NCBI GenBank assembly: GCA_002701395.1
Contig: NZVC01000032.1
Span: forward strand, 25,947 to 89,946
Direction of reading: 5' to 3'
Source: Maritimibacter sp.
Lineage (GTDB): Bacteria; Pseudomonadota; Alphaproteobacteria; Rhodobacterales; Rhodobacteraceae
DNA length: 64,000 nucleotides
The notes under the pieces were generated by a model. That model worked only from the letters and a program-made list of their open reading frames with translations. It had not been told where the DNA came from and ran no database searches. This document shows positions 44,769-54,453 of the stretch, piece by piece. Position 1 is the stretch's first letter. Each line of letters starts with the position of its first letter. Position numbers and translations under genes: made by a program.

Positions 44769-45680
44769 TTAGCTGCCGCCGTCGTTCATCACGCCCGGCA
44801 AGTCGCGGATCAAGACGGTGGCAAGGGCATCGACCTGTGGCGGGTTGCCCCGCCGTTCGTGCATCAACAGGCTGATCTCTGGCGAGCCGGCCGTCCAGTG
44901 CGGCAGGACGCGGCCCAACCGTCCCGCTGCGACATCCTGGGCGCAGACATACGCGGGCAGGGCCACCACGCCCAGCCCGTCTGTCGCCGCTTGTTTCAAT
45001 GTAGACATGTCGTCGCTGCGCAGGCGCACCGCATATGGGACCGAGGCCGTGCTGCCGTCTGGCCCGACCAAGGACCACGCGCTGCCAGCGGGCCGCCAGC
45101 CAAGCGAAAGGCCGGGCTGACCTTCCAAGTCCGTGGGAGTGGCCGAGGCGCCGAGGCGCCGCGCAAGATCGGGGGCGGCGAACAGGTGCCACGGCGCCGA
45201 GGTTATCCGTCTCTGGATCAAGCCGGAGTCGGGCAGCAGTCTGGCGTGGCCCCGGATGGCAAGGTCGATGCCGTCGCCGATCATGTCCGCATAGTCGTTG
45301 GACGCTTGAAGGCGCAATACGACGCGCGGGTTGTCGGCCAAGAAGCGCGGCAGGATGCGGGCAAGCGCGAACTGCGCGACCCCGACGGAACACGACAGGG
45401 TGACCGTGCCCTCCAGAGCGTCCTTGTCGCGGCGCACCGACGCCTCTGCCGCGACCATGCAGTCCAGCGCCATCTTGGCGTGACGGTAATAAGCCTCGCC
45501 CGCTTCGGTCAGCGACATGTGCCGTGAATCGCGGTTCAGCAGCCGCGTGCCAAGCGTGTCTTCCAACGCTTTCACCTGCCGGCTGATCCGCGACTTGGGA
45601 ATACCAAGGTTCCGCGCCGCCGCCGAGAAGCCCTGTTTCTCGACGACATGCACCAAGTAATAGGCTTGGTTCAGGTCCAT
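44769..45680 (-). CDS. LysR-family regulator divergent from a pirin gene
   Basis: 303 residues from the ATG at 45680, which has GGGAGG upstream; the frame runs on to 45806 but those residues are not LysR-like. Helix-turn-helix KQGFSAAARNLGIPKSRISRQVKALE (about 18-43). It is of the CrgA/AaeR-like group that often stands divergent to pirin or quinone-reductase genes. Likely regulator of the plus-strand genes at 45797-47499. Confidence 0.85.
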   Translation of the reverse strand: MDLNQAYYLVHVVEKQGFSAAARNLGIPKSRISRQVKALEDTLGTRLLNRDSRHMSLTEAGEAYYRHAKMALDCMVAAEASVRRDKDALEGTVTLSCSVGVAQFALARILPRFLADNPRVVLRLQASNDYADMIGDGIDLAIRGHARLLPDSGLIQRRITSAPWHLFAAPDLARRLGASATPTDLEGQPGLSLGWRPAGSAWSLVGPDGSTASVPYAVRLRSDDMSTLKQAATDGLGVVALPAYVCAQDVAAGRLGRVLPHWTAGSPEISLLMHERRGNPPQVDALATVLIRDLPGVMNDGGS

Positions 45681-45796
45681 CAATCTGCCTCCCACCACTT
45701 TGCGCCGTTCCATATTCAGAACGATGGGTTCCGAAATCAACGGATTTCGCGAGGTTTGTCCCGTTTGTAGGTTCGTCTTCATCACAGGAGGCGAAT

Positions 45797-46663
45797 ATGA
45801 CCGCACAAGACACCGCTTGGACCGAAGACCCCCGGATCGCGATCACGGCGATCCAGCAAGGCGAGACGATGACGCGTGGCGAGGGCTTCGAAGCACTCAG
45901 CTTCATCCATCGCACCTTGGACGGGTTGATGGATCCGCTGATCATGGTCGACCATTTCACCATGACCGCGCCGACTTTCGCGCCCCATGCCCATGCCGGT
46001 CTTTCTGCGGTCAGCGTCCTTTTCGAGGACAGCACCGGCAGCTTCCGCAGCCGGGATTCCCTTGGCAACGATATCGAATTGGCGCCGGGCGACATGTACT
46101 GGCTTAGGGCCGCGCGGGGGGCGGTCCACGACGAAGCGCCGACGACCGGGTCGCGGACCCATGCGCTTCAGATCTTCGTCAACCTGCCTGCGGCGATGAA
46201 ACTGGACGCGCCCGCCGCCTTGCACGTCGCCGCGACGGACATGCCGGTCATCGAGGGGCCCGGCCATCGGGTGCGGGTGATTACCGGCGCAAGCAACGGG
46301 GTAACCGGTGCGACGCCACCGGCCATGCCATTGACCATACTCGACATCACCCTGCAGCCGAACGGCAGCTTCGCGCACCACCCAGTGGCAGGAGACGCCC
46401 TTTGGGTGCACGCGATCCGGGGCGACGTCGAGGTCGAGATCGACGGAACCCGGCATCGGTTCGGCCCGGACGAGGCGCTGGTGGCCCATGGCGGCCAAGA
46501 GATCCGCCTGCGGACCAGCGAAGGCGGTCAGGCCGTCCTTCTTGCCGGTCGCCCGCTTCGCGAACCCTTCGTTCAGAAGGGGCCCTACGCGATGAGCGAT
46601 GCAGGTCAGCTGGCCGACGTCATTGCCGCCCACGCCGCCGGCGCGCTTGGCTCGATCGACTGA
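45797..46663 (+). CDS. Pirin-family cupin protein
   Basis: 288 residues, bicupin. The N-terminal metal site resembles pirin: APHAHAGLSAVSVLFEDSTGSF (about 55-76) in place of the usual HPHRGFETVTY, with a later His/Glu set. Bacterial pirins include quercetin 2,3-dioxygenases and regulators of central enzymes, so the role is open. AGGAGGCGAAT precedes the ATG. Linked with a flavin reductase and DUF2798 gene, a set suggestive of quinone or flavonoid stress. Confidence 0.85.
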   Translation: MTAQDTAWTEDPRIAITAIQQGETMTRGEGFEALSFIHRTLDGLMDPLIMVDHFTMTAPTFAPHAHAGLSAVSVLFEDSTGSFRSRDSLGNDIELAPGDMYWLRAARGAVHDEAPTTGSRTHALQIFVNLPAAMKLDAPAALHVAATDMPVIEGPGHRVRVITGASNGVTGATPPAMPLTILDITLQPNGSFAHHPVAGDALWVHAIRGDVEVEIDGTRHRFGPDEALVAHGGQEIRLRTSEGGQAVLLAGRPLREPFVQKGPYAMSDAGQLADVIAAHAAGALGSID

Positions 46664-46712
46664 CAGCCGCCGGCCATCAAACGACCCCACTGAAAATCAA
46701 AGGAGAAGTCCC

Positions 46713-47252
46713 ATGAAAATCCTCGCGTTCGGCGCCAGCAACAGCAGGGCGTCCATCAACAAATCCCTTGCACGATTTACCGCGACACTGGTTCCCCATG
46801 CCGAGATCGAGGTGTTGGATCTTGCCGACTATGACCTTCCGATCTTCAGCACGGACCTAGAGGCCGAGATCGGCAAGCCCCCGGCAGCCCAAGCGTTCTT
46901 CGACCGGATCGGAGCGGCGGACGGGGTGATCGTATCCTTCGCCGAACACAACGGGTCCTATTCCGCCGCCTATAAAAACCTGTTCGATTGGGCCAGCCGG
47001 ATCGACCAGAAGGTGTTCCAGAACAAGCCGACGGTTTACCTGTCGACCTCTCCCGGCGCCGGGGGCGCGGGCAGTGTGCTGGCCTTGGCCAAGGGTTCGG
47101 CGCGCTTTTTCGGGGCAGACCTGAAGGCGGCCGTGTCGGTCGCGAGCTTCTACGACGTGTTCGATCCGGAAACCGGGCGCATCACCGAACCGACTGCCTT
47201 GTCGGCGCTGACGACGGCGGCCGAAACGCTGGCCCTGGCAGAGGTGGCCTGA
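46713..47252 (+). CDS. NAD(P)H-dependent FMN reductase (NADPH_dep_FMN_red family)
   Basis: 179 residues, flavodoxin-like. ILAFGASNSRASINKSLARF binds FMN phosphate, and SFAEHNGSYSAAYKNLFDWASR holds the usual PEYN-like loop, here AEHNGSYS. Such enzymes reduce quinones, azo compounds or FMN. AAGGAGAAGTCCC precedes the ATG. Fifty bp after the pirin gene. Confidence 0.87.
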   Translation: MKILAFGASNSRASINKSLARFTATLVPHAEIEVLDLADYDLPIFSTDLEAEIGKPPAAQAFFDRIGAADGVIVSFAEHNGSYSAAYKNLFDWASRIDQKVFQNKPTVYLSTSPGAGGAGSVLALAKGSARFFGADLKAAVSVASFYDVFDPETGRITEPTALSALTTAAETLALAEVA

Positions 47253-47253
47253 G

Positions 47254-47499
47254 ATGACCCATCACAATCGCCTTCACAGGCTGACCGGTTCGCTTGTCCT
47301 GTCGGCCTTCATGTCCATGGCTTTGTCCGGTGTCTTCACTTTGCTGGAGTTCGGGGTGTCGTGGACGTGGCTGCGAACATGGGGGCAGAGCATCCTGATC
47401 GCACTACCGATCGCCTTTGCGCTGGATATGATCCTCGGAGATACGCTGCGCGCTTTTGCGGGCGGTCTGGCGGACAAGGCCGCGAAGGCCTGGCCGTAG
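47254..47499 (+). CDS. DUF2798 small membrane protein
   Basis: 81 residues with two TM helices (about 12-34 and 44-64), the DUF2798 layout, starting 1 bp after the flavin reductase stop. The family has no known function and is often near redox or pirin genes. Confidence 0.75.
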   Translation: MTHHNRLHRLTGSLVLSAFMSMALSGVFTLLEFGVSWTWLRTWGQSILIALPIAFALDMILGDTLRAFAGGLADKAAKAWP

Positions 47500-47582
47500 G
47501 GTCGTTGGCGGGCCAAGTCCCTTGCTCGGGATGTCGATCTTCCTGAAAGGATAAAACCATTGCGGACGGGGGCCTATCAGAC

Positions 47583-48071
47583 ATGACCGGAACACCACCC
47601 ACACTGCACATGATTTTCGGCAAGATCGCGTCGGGCAAATCCACCCTATGCGTCAAGCTCGGCACCGAAGCTGGAACCGTCGTCATATCAGAGGACGACT
47701 GGCTGAACGCTCTCTTCGCAGACGACATGGCGTCGATCAAAGACTATGGCCGCTGTGCGCGGAAGCTTCGGGGCGTGGTGGGTCCGCACGTCGTCTCTTT
47801 GCTGCAAGCAGGTGTCTCGGTCGTTCTGGATTTTCAGGCGAACACCGTCGATGCACGCAACTGGATGCGGGGAATATTTGAGAAGGCGGGCGCCTCTCAT
47901 ATTCTTCATGTGCTGGACGTGCCGGATGATGTTTGCCTGGAACGGCTTCGGATGCGCAACGCGGAAGGCGGTCACGCATTCGCCGTGACGGAGGACCAGT
48001 TCCACCAAATCTTAAGGCACGTCGTTCTGCCTTCAGCCGACGAGCAATTTAACGTCGTCCTGCACGGTTAG
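47583..48071 (+). CDS. P-loop ATP-binding kinase-like protein (AAA_33 / zeta-toxin-like)
   Basis: 162 residues. Walker A FGKIASGKST (about 12-21), the ISEDDWLNALF segment typical of small-molecule kinases of this group, VVLDFQANTVDARNW as Walker B region, and a lid with RLRMRN. Relatives phosphorylate small metabolites, antibiotics or UDP-sugars. No antitoxin is adjacent, so a toxin role is unlikely. There is no strong ribosome site and GC content is lower than around it. Confidence 0.7.
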   Translation: MTGTPPTLHMIFGKIASGKSTLCVKLGTEAGTVVISEDDWLNALFADDMASIKDYGRCARKLRGVVGPHVVSLLQAGVSVVLDFQANTVDARNWMRGIFEKAGASHILHVLDVPDDVCLERLRMRNAEGGHAFAVTEDQFHQILRHVVLPSADEQFNVVLHG

Positions 48072-48167
48072 GGCGCGGACCAAGCGCGCGTCGGGACGAC
48101 CTTGCGCCAATCTGTATCGGGTTCCCCGACCCGTTCGCTGGCGATGATCCTTCGCGAACGCCAGCGC

Positions 48168-48195
48168 AAAGGGCCACCCGATAGGGCGGCCCTTT
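48168..48195. terminator. Bidirectional terminator between the kinase and aldo-keto reductase genes
   Basis: AAAGGGCCACCC / GGGCGGCCCTTT around GATA, between convergent genes ending at 48071 and 48232. The rest of the gap shows nothing. Confidence 0.75.
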
Positions 48196-48231
48196 CCTGT
48201 CTCTGAATCATGTGCGGACCGATTGGTCCGA

Positions 48232-49329
48232 TCACCTTTCCCAAGGCGTTACGTCCGCCCCGCCGAACAGCATCTGCTTCGGCAGTTGGAAGATGAAGTA
48301 CGGGTTCAGCGAAGGCAGCGCGCTGACAGCGTCCAGCCGGTTGCGCTGATCCTCTGTCAGTTCAAGCGACAGCGCCGCGAAGTTCCCCTTTAGCTGCTCT
48401 GGGCGGCTGGCGCCCAGCAGAAGCGAGGTCGTGTCCCGCTGACCCAAGACCCAAGCCAGCGCCACCTGCGCCATCGGTGCGTCCTGCTCCTCGGCGACGT
48501 CACGGACGACATCCACGATGTCGAAGTTGCGGTCGGTGAACAGCATGCTGCCATAGGGGTTCGCGCCGTTCAGCCGTTCACGCGGGGCATCACCGGCCGT
48601 GTCCGCAGCGTTCGGGACCTGTGCGCCGATCGCGGTTTCGGTCAGCTTTTCGCGCCCGTATTTCCCGGTCAGCAGCCCGCCCGCAAGCGGGCTCCACGGC
48701 ATCATGCCCAGCCCGAATTCTCGCGCCATCGGCAGCAGGTCCAGTTCGACGCCGCGTTCGACCAGCGACCATGCATTCTGCAGCCCGACCGGGCCGGGCA
48801 GGCCATGCACCGCCGCCAGCGTGGCGATCTTCGCGACGTACCACGACGGCGCGTTCGAGAAGCCATAGTGCAGGATCTCGCCCCGCGCCGTGGCATCGGC
48901 CAGCGTTCGCAGAACCTCTTCGGCGGGGGTCAGCTGGTCCCAGACGTGAACCCAGTACAGGTCGATCCGGTCGACGCCCAGCCGGGCCAGCGACCCCTCG
49001 ATGCCCGCGCGGATGTTGAAGCGCCCGTTGCCGCCGTGCATCGGCGTGCCTTCGGTTCTGGGAAAGCCGGACTTGGTCGAGATCACCAGACGGTCCCGCA
49101 GCCCGCTGTCGGCAAGGAACCGGCCCAGCATCTTTTCGCTTTCGCCGCCGCTGTAGACGTCCGCCGTGTCGATCAGGTTGCCACCCGCCTCGACATAGGT
49201 GTCGAACAGGGCGCGGGCCGTCGGTTCGTCGGTGCCCCAGCGTCCGGCGCCGAAGGTCATGGTGCCAAGCGCAAGAGGGCTGACGATCAGCCCCGAACGG
49301 CCAAAGGTGCGATAGTCGGTCATCTGCAT
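48232..49329 (-). CDS. Aldo/keto reductase
   Basis: 365 residues, TIM barrel. Catalytic set: Asp and Tyr in LIDTADVYSGGESE (about 53-66), Lys in VISTKSGFP, and His in YWVHVWDQ. NADPH site near the C-terminal LLGASRPEQLKGN. It reduces aldehydes or ketones; the substrate is not predictable. AAGGAGAC precedes the ATG. Divergent from the LysR gene at 49424. Confidence 0.9.
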   Translation of the reverse strand: MQMTDYRTFGRSGLIVSPLALGTMTFGAGRWGTDEPTARALFDTYVEAGGNLIDTADVYSGGESEKMLGRFLADSGLRDRLVISTKSGFPRTEGTPMHGGNGRFNIRAGIEGSLARLGVDRIDLYWVHVWDQLTPAEEVLRTLADATARGEILHYGFSNAPSWYVAKIATLAAVHGLPGPVGLQNAWSLVERGVELDLLPMAREFGLGMMPWSPLAGGLLTGKYGREKLTETAIGAQVPNAADTAGDAPRERLNGANPYGSMLFTDRNFDIVDVVRDVAEEQDAPMAQVALAWVLGQRDTTSLLLGASRPEQLKGNFAALSLELTEDQRNRLDAVSALPSLNPYFIFQLPKQMLFGGADVTPWER

Positions 49330-49423
49330 GTGATGTCTCCTTGTGTTGGACGGAAACCTAGGTGGATGCAGGCCGCGCGATTAGGTGCTATCGGTGCCGT
49401 GAGCTTGTGAGGAAAATTCAGCA

Positions 49424-50311
49424 ATGGCGCGACTGCCGCTCAACGACCTTGCCGCCTTCGCGGCGGTGGCCCGCACGCAAAGCTTCACCGCCGCGGCGGC
49501 AGAGTTCGGCGTGTCGCCCTCGGCGCTGAGCCACGCGATGCGGGGTCTGGAAGAGCGGCTGGGCGTGCGCCTTCTGGCACGGTCGACCCGATCCGTGGCC
49601 GCGACAGAGGCGGGGCTGGCACTTCTGGACCGCCTGTCGCCCGCGCTGGCCGAGATCGAGTCGGGGCTAGAGGATCTTGCCGACTGGCGGGACAGCCCCG
49701 AAGGCGTCGTGCGGATCACGACCTTTCACTGGATCGCGTCGACCTATCTGGCCCGCGCCCTGCCGGCCTTCCTTATGGCGCATCCGGGCATCACGGTGCA
49801 GGTCACGGTCGATGACGGGTTTCAGGACATTGTCAGCGGTGGCTTCGATGCGGGGGTCCGGTTCGGCGACGACGTCGAGAAGGACATGATCGCGGTGCGT
49901 CTTGGGCCGCCGATGCGGCACGTCGTGGTCGCGACACCCGACTATTGGGCCCGCCACGGTCGGCCCGAACACCCGCGCGACCTGCGCGACCACGACTGCG
50001 TCAGCTACCACCAGATCAGCGGCGGCACGATCGCCCCGTGGGAGTTCGAAAGAAAGGGCCGCACGCTGCGACAGCGCGTGACCGGGCAGCTTGTCTGCAA
50101 CTCTTCCGACCTCGCGCTGGCGCTGGTGCGCACCGGCGCCTGCGTAAGCCTGCACATGGAAGAGGACGTCGCCGACGACATCGCCGCAGGTCGGCTGGAG
50201 ACCGTGCTGGACGACTGGACGGAACCCTTCGCGGGCCTCGCTCTGTACCATCCAAGCCGCCGCCAGACGCCGCCCGCGTTGCGGGCGCTGATCGACTTTC
50301 TCAAGGTCTAG
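49424..50311 (+). CDS. LysR-family regulator divergent from the aldo/keto reductase
   Basis: 295 residues; helix-turn-helix [34 protein letters not shown] (about 19-52), effector domain to the end. Divergent LysR/aldo-keto reductase pairs are common, the regulator controlling the reductase. The stop is 12 bp before the convergent phnE2 stop. Confidence 0.88.
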   Translation: MARLPLNDLAAFAAVARTQSFTAAAAEFGVSPSALSHAMRGLEERLGVRLLARSTRSVAATEAGLALLDRLSPALAEIESGLEDLADWRDSPEGVVRITTFHWIASTYLARALPAFLMAHPGITVQVTVDDGFQDIVSGGFDAGVRFGDDVEKDMIAVRLGPPMRHVVVATPDYWARHGRPEHPRDLRDHDCVSYHQISGGTIAPWEFERKGRTLRQRVTGQLVCNSSDLALALVRTGACVSLHMEEDVADDIAAGRLETVLDDWTEPFAGLALYHPSRRQTPPALRALIDFLKV

Positions 50312-50323
50312 GGCGCTTGGGGC

Positions 50324-51673
50324 TTAGTGCTTGTCCTCGGACCGCCCGATCAGCTTGGTGCGCAGCCAGCCCGACAGCCAGTCCATCGCCATCACCATCA
50401 GCACCACCAGCACGATGTAATAGGCGACCTCTTCCCAGTCCTTCTGTGTCTGGATCGCCTGCGTCAGCAAAAGGCCGATCCCGCCGCCGGTGATCGCGCC
50501 GATGATCGTGGCGGACCGGGTGTTGGATTCGAAAAAGTACAGGATCTGCGACAGCAGCACCGGGACCACCTGCGGGATCACCCCGAAGCGGTATCGTTGC
50601 AGCGGCTTGGCCCCGGTGGACGAGACGCCCTCGATCTGCTTCTCGTCGACGTTTTCCAGCGCCTCGGAGAACAGCTTGCCGAAGGTGCCGGTGTCGGTGA
50701 TCAGGATCGCCAGCGTGCCGGTCAGCGGGCCGGGGCCGAAAGCGCGCGACAGGACGATGGTCCAGATCAGGCCGTCCACGCCGCGCACGAAGTCGAAGAT
50801 GCGCCGCATCCCGAACCGCACGGCCATCAGCGGGCTGAACCGCTTCGCCGCGAGAAAGCCCAGCGGCAGCGCGACCAGCGCCGCGCCGAAGGTGCCAAGG
50901 AAGGCCATCAGGATGGTTTCGCCGATGGCCCAGGCCACATCGGAATGGCGCCACATCGCGTTGTGCCAGAAATCCTGAAACGCGCCTTGGATGTTGCCCC
51001 GTTCCGGGTCCAGCTGTTCGCCAAACGCGATCTGAGAGAAGCTTTTGCCGTAGTAGGGGCTGTCGAGCGTGAACCAGAACAGCTCCCACCCCGGGAAATA
51101 GCGGAACACTTCGGTCTTGGACCTTGTGATGGTCACGCGCCCGTTGTCGGTGGTGATCGCAACCCGGCGGTCGCCGGCGTTGATCCAGTCCGGCGGCGTG
51201 TCGCCAAGGTTGGTCACGATCCGGCCGCCGTCGAAATGCGCTTCGATCATGCCGAAGCCGGGCACGTCGAACTCGGTCCGGTTGTCGGGCAGGATGCGCA
51301 CCTCGTAGCCGTCTTCAAGATCGACCACGGTGGCGTCGCCGTCGTCCGACACCCAGTCCGGGCGCATCCCGTCCGGGTACATGCCCTTGCGCTCGCCCTC
51401 GATCGCATAGTCGATCCCGCCCGAGCGATGGTCGCGGGTGACGTGGGTCTTGTAGGACCAACTGTCCGACGCCAGCGTCACCGCGTTGTCCAGCCGCGCG
51501 CGCTGGGCCAGTCCGGCGATGTCGAAGGCGAAGAAGATATAGACGAGGTAGGCCAGAACAAGCGCGGGCAGACCGAAGGTCACCAGTCGCTTGCGACGGA
51601 ACAGGTGGTCCGCCGTGGCCTTGGCCGTACCAAGGGGGTCGCCCGCCTGAAGGGTGATGGTGGCGTCGGTCAT
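50324..51673 (-). CDS. phnE: Phosphonate ABC transporter permease PhnE2 with large periplasmic insert
   Basis: 449 residues, much longer than its partner (294). TM1 at about 30-50 is followed by a polar, beta-rich region of about 170 residues (55-225) before the permease core, whose coupling loop includes ENVDEKQIEGVSSTGAKPLQRYRFGVIP. The insert likely lies in the periplasm and may touch PhnD. The ATG at 51673 overlaps the phnE1 stop (ATGA). Confidence 0.9.
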   Translation of the reverse strand: MTDATITLQAGDPLGTAKATADHLFRRKRLVTFGLPALVLAYLVYIFFAFDIAGLAQRARLDNAVTLASDSWSYKTHVTRDHRSGGIDYAIEGERKGMYPDGMRPDWVSDDGDATVVDLEDGYEVRILPDNRTEFDVPGFGMIEAHFDGGRIVTNLGDTPPDWINAGDRRVAITTDNGRVTITRSKTEVFRYFPGWELFWFTLDSPYYGKSFSQIAFGEQLDPERGNIQGAFQDFWHNAMWRHSDVAWAIGETILMAFLGTFGAALVALPLGFLAAKRFSPLMAVRFGMRRIFDFVRGVDGLIWTIVLSRAFGPGPLTGTLAILITDTGTFGKLFSEALENVDEKQIEGVSSTGAKPLQRYRFGVIPQVVPVLLSQILYFFESNTRSATIIGAITGGGIGLLLTQAIQTQKDWEEVAYYIVLVVLMVMAMDWLSGWLRTKLIGRSEDKH

Positions 51674-52554
51674 GCGTGACCTCCCTCGGTCAGGCGGTTG
51701 CGGTAGCGGCTGGACAGTTGGTCGAACAGCACGATCGCCCCGAACAGCAGGATGAAGATCGCGGCGGCGGCGTCGAACTGGCCGGGCCCCCACGACATCG
51801 CGTTGCGCAGTTCATAGCCAAGCCCGCCCGCGCCGACGAAGCCAAGGATGGCAGAGGCACGGATGTTGATCTCGAACCGCAGCAAGGAATAGCTGACGAA
51901 GTTGGGCGCGACCTGCGGTATCACGCCGAGCAGCATGCGCTGGCTCCAGTTCGCCCCGACCGAGGCCAAGCCGTCGACCGGCTTCAGGTCGGCGTTTTCC
52001 GTAACTTCCGAGAACAGCTTGCCCAGTGCGCCTGCGGTGTGGAAAGCGATGGCGATCATCGCGGGCACCGGCCCGCCGCCCAGCATGAAGATCAGCACCA
52101 GCGCGATGACGATCTCGGGGACCGCGCGCATGATGTCCATGATCCGCCGGAACAGCGGCACAAGGCGCGGCCAGCGCGCCAGCCCGCGGGTCGACAGGAA
52201 CGACAGCACAAGGCCCAGCAGCGCGCCCACAAGGGTGGACACGGCGGCGATGTTCAGTGTCTCGACCAGCGCGGGGAAGAATTTCACAAGGTTCGCGGGC
52301 AACTCGGCGCGTTTCTCCCACGCCTCCGAAATCACCGCGGCCGGGTAGTCCCCGACATTCGCCAGCCCGTCCCAGAAGCCGCCCGCGTTGCGGCCGTCGG
52401 CGACGACGAAGCCCGATACCAGCAGCAGCGTGAAGATGGCCAGCGTCAGCCCGCCGTACAGCCGCTTTTTGCGGGCAAGTTCCATGTAGCCCGCTTGCAG
52501 GTCGGCGATGCGCGTCTGCGGGGCCGCGGCGGCGGGGTGCGATATGTCAGTCAT
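51670..52554 (-). CDS. phnE: Phosphonate ABC transporter permease PhnE1
   Basis: 294 residues, six TM helices, with the coupling loop ENADLKPVDGLASVGANWSQRMLLGVIPQ parallel to that of PhnE2. The two permeases would form the heterodimeric channel. It follows phnD after a hairpin-bearing 64-bp gap. Confidence 0.92.
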   Translation of the reverse strand: MTDISHPAAAAPQTRIADLQAGYMELARKKRLYGGLTLAIFTLLLVSGFVVADGRNAGGFWDGLANVGDYPAAVISEAWEKRAELPANLVKFFPALVETLNIAAVSTLVGALLGLVLSFLSTRGLARWPRLVPLFRRIMDIMRAVPEIVIALVLIFMLGGGPVPAMIAIAFHTAGALGKLFSEVTENADLKPVDGLASVGANWSQRMLLGVIPQVAPNFVSYSLLRFEINIRASAILGFVGAGGLGYELRNAMSWGPGQFDAAAAIFILLFGAIVLFDQLSSRYRNRLTEGGHA

Positions 52555-52576
52555 GGGAATCCGGGTCAGAACGAAA

Positions 52577-52601
52577 CCGGGGGCCCCGATGGGACCCCCG
52601 G
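52577..52601 (-). terminator. Hairpin between phnD and phnE1
   Basis: CCGGGGG (52577-52583) / CCCCCGG (52595-52601), no T-tract. Likely stabilises phnC-phnD mRNA or causes partial stop, so that binding protein exceeds permease. Confidence 0.55.
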
Positions 52602-52618
52602 CGAAAGCAGTGGCCGTA

Positions 52619-53536
52619 TCAGCCGCCGATCTTGGCTTTGCGGGCCTCGATCACCGAGAGATAGGCGTCATGGGTGATCGGGTCGAAGCCCAGCGTGTCA
52701 CCGGCGGCAACGCCGTAGGCGCAGTCCGGGTCGGTTTCCTGCAGGTTGTCGACCAGCTCGATCATCGTGGCTTTCACCTCTTCCGGCAGCGCGGTGCGAA
52801 CGACCACGGGGCCTTCGGGGATGACCTTGGATTTCCAGATCTCGACCAGTTCGTTCATGTCGATCAGGCCAGCGTCGACGGCTTTGCGCAGGGCGCCCGA
52901 GTTATAGCCGTCTTCCCAGTTGCCCTGGCCGTCGGCCCAGGTCACACCGCCTTCGATGTCGCCGTTGAAGACCGCGACGATGGTCTGTTCGTGACCGCCG
53001 GTGAATTTCACTTCACCAAAGTAGTCGCCGGATTCCATCGAGGCGCCGGTTTCTTCCGGGATCTCGATCGACGGGATCAGGTAGCCCGAGGTCGAGTTCG
53101 GGTCGCCGAAGCCGAAGGCTTTGCCCTGCATGTCTTCCAGCGAGGTGATGCCGCTGTCGGCACGGGCGAAACCGATCGAGTGGTAGCCGTACGAGCCGTC
53201 GAGGTTGATCTTGACCAGCGCCGGGGTCACGGCTTCGGGGTCTTCCAGATAGACCGCCGCGTAGCCCGACGCGCCCAGCCATGCCATGTCCAGCGTGCCG
53301 CCCAGCAGGCCTTGGATCACGCCGTTGTAGTCGGCCGGGGCGAACAGCTTGATCGGAACGCCAAGGGCTTCTTCGGCATAGTCCTGCAGGCAGGCATAGC
53401 TGTTCATGCGGTCCTGCGCGTTTTCGCCGCCGAGGATGCCAATGCGGAATTCCTCGATGTCCTGCGCAACGGCGCCGGATGCGATCGCGGTGGCCGTCAG
53501 GGCCAGGGCAAGGCCGGAAAAGAGGCGAGTCTTCAT
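52619..53536 (-). CDS. phnD: Phosphonate/phosphate-type periplasmic binding protein PhnD
   Basis: 305 residues from the ATG at 53536, which has GGAG upstream. Signal peptide to about residue 25 (SGAVAQD). The family blocks FRIGILGGENAQDRMNSYACLQDYAEEALGV and ALVKINLDGSYGYHSIGFARADSGITSLEDMQGKAFGFGDPNSTSGY are present. It binds alkylphosphonates for PhnCE. Confidence 0.93.
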   Translation of the reverse strand: MKTRLFSGLALALTATAIASGAVAQDIEEFRIGILGGENAQDRMNSYACLQDYAEEALGVPIKLFAPADYNGVIQGLLGGTLDMAWLGASGYAAVYLEDPEAVTPALVKINLDGSYGYHSIGFARADSGITSLEDMQGKAFGFGDPNSTSGYLIPSIEIPEETGASMESGDYFGEVKFTGGHEQTIVAVFNGDIEGGVTWADGQGNWEDGYNSGALRKAVDAGLIDMNELVEIWKSKVIPEGPVVVRTALPEEVKATMIELVDNLQETDPDCAYGVAAGDTLGFDPITHDAYLSVIEARKAKIGG

Positions 53537-53582
53537 CACTGTCTCCATTGTGGTTGCCCGGCATTGCGGGCGGGTTCAGGGA

Positions 53583-54395
53583 TCAGGCGTAGGCCGCAGC
53601 GGCCAGTTCGGTCCTGTCCAAGGCTTCGATTTGGGTCGAGGTGGCGCCTTCCGAGAAATCGTCCCCGGCGCCGTAGATGTCGCGCGCGGCGGTGGTCGTC
53701 AGCGCGTCGGGTTCCCCGTCGAAGACGATCCGGCCGTCGCGCATCCCGATCACGCGGTCGCAGTAGCGGCGCGCGGTATCCAGCGTGTGCAGGTTGCAGA
53801 CGACCATTCGGCCGTCCTCTTCGTGGATGCGGCGCAGCGCATCCATCACGATCTGCGCGTTCATCGGGTCAAGCGAGGCGATGGGTTCGTCCGCAAGGAT
53901 GATGTCGGGGTCCTGCATTAGGGCGCGCGCGATGGCGACGCGCTGCTGCTGGCCGCCGGACAGCGCCTCGGCCCGTTTCGACGCGTGCTCGGCGATGCCG
54001 AGCCGGTCGAGGATCTCGATGGCGCGGTGGATGTCGGACTGCGGATACAGGTTGAACAGCGTGGCGAAGGTGGACCGCTTGTTCAGGGGGCCGTGCAAGA
54101 CGTTCGACACGACGTCCATGCGGGGGACAAGATTGAACTGCTGGAAGATCATCGCACAGCGCGACTGCCATTCGCGGCGCTGGGCGCCCTTCAGGCCAGT
54201 GATCTCGCGTCCTTCGTAGGTGATCGAGCCGTCGCTGGCGTCCGCAAGGCGGTTCATCATCCGCAGCAGCGTCGACTTGCCCGCGCCGGACCGTCCGATG
54301 ACGCCGATCATGCAGGGCCGGTCCACGGTGAAAGAGATGTTGTCTACTGCGGTCCGTTCCCCGAACCGCTTCGTCAGCGACGATACGTGCAGCAT
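53583..54395 (-). CDS. phnC: Phosphonate ABC transporter ATP-binding protein PhnC
   Basis: 270 residues. Walker [11 protein letters not shown] (about 33-42), signature [16 protein letters not shown], Walker [13 protein letters not shown]. First gene of phnCDE1E2. The Pho-box-like array 59-102 bp before its start suggests induction by phosphate starvation. Confidence 0.94.
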   Translation of the reverse strand: MLHVSSLTKRFGERTAVDNISFTVDRPCMIGVIGRSGAGKSTLLRMMNRLADASDGSITYEGREITGLKGAQRREWQSRCAMIFQQFNLVPRMDVVSNVLHGPLNKRSTFATLFNLYPQSDIHRAIEILDRLGIAEHASKRAEALSGGQQQRVAIARALMQDPDIILADEPIASLDPMNAQIVMDALRRIHEEDGRMVVCNLHTLDTARRYCDRVIGMRDGRIVFDGEPDALTTTAARDIYGAGDDFSEGATSTQIEALDRTELAAAAYA

Positions 54396-54453
54396 GAATG
54401 CCCCCTGAAGTCCCGGGGACTGCTACGTGCCGTCGGCGTCGTTTGTGTTAAGC

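Noticed and set aside
47583-48071. Zeta-toxin of a toxin-antitoxin pair
   Set aside because: The P-loop fold is similar, but there is no adjacent antitoxin gene and the neighbours are metabolic.
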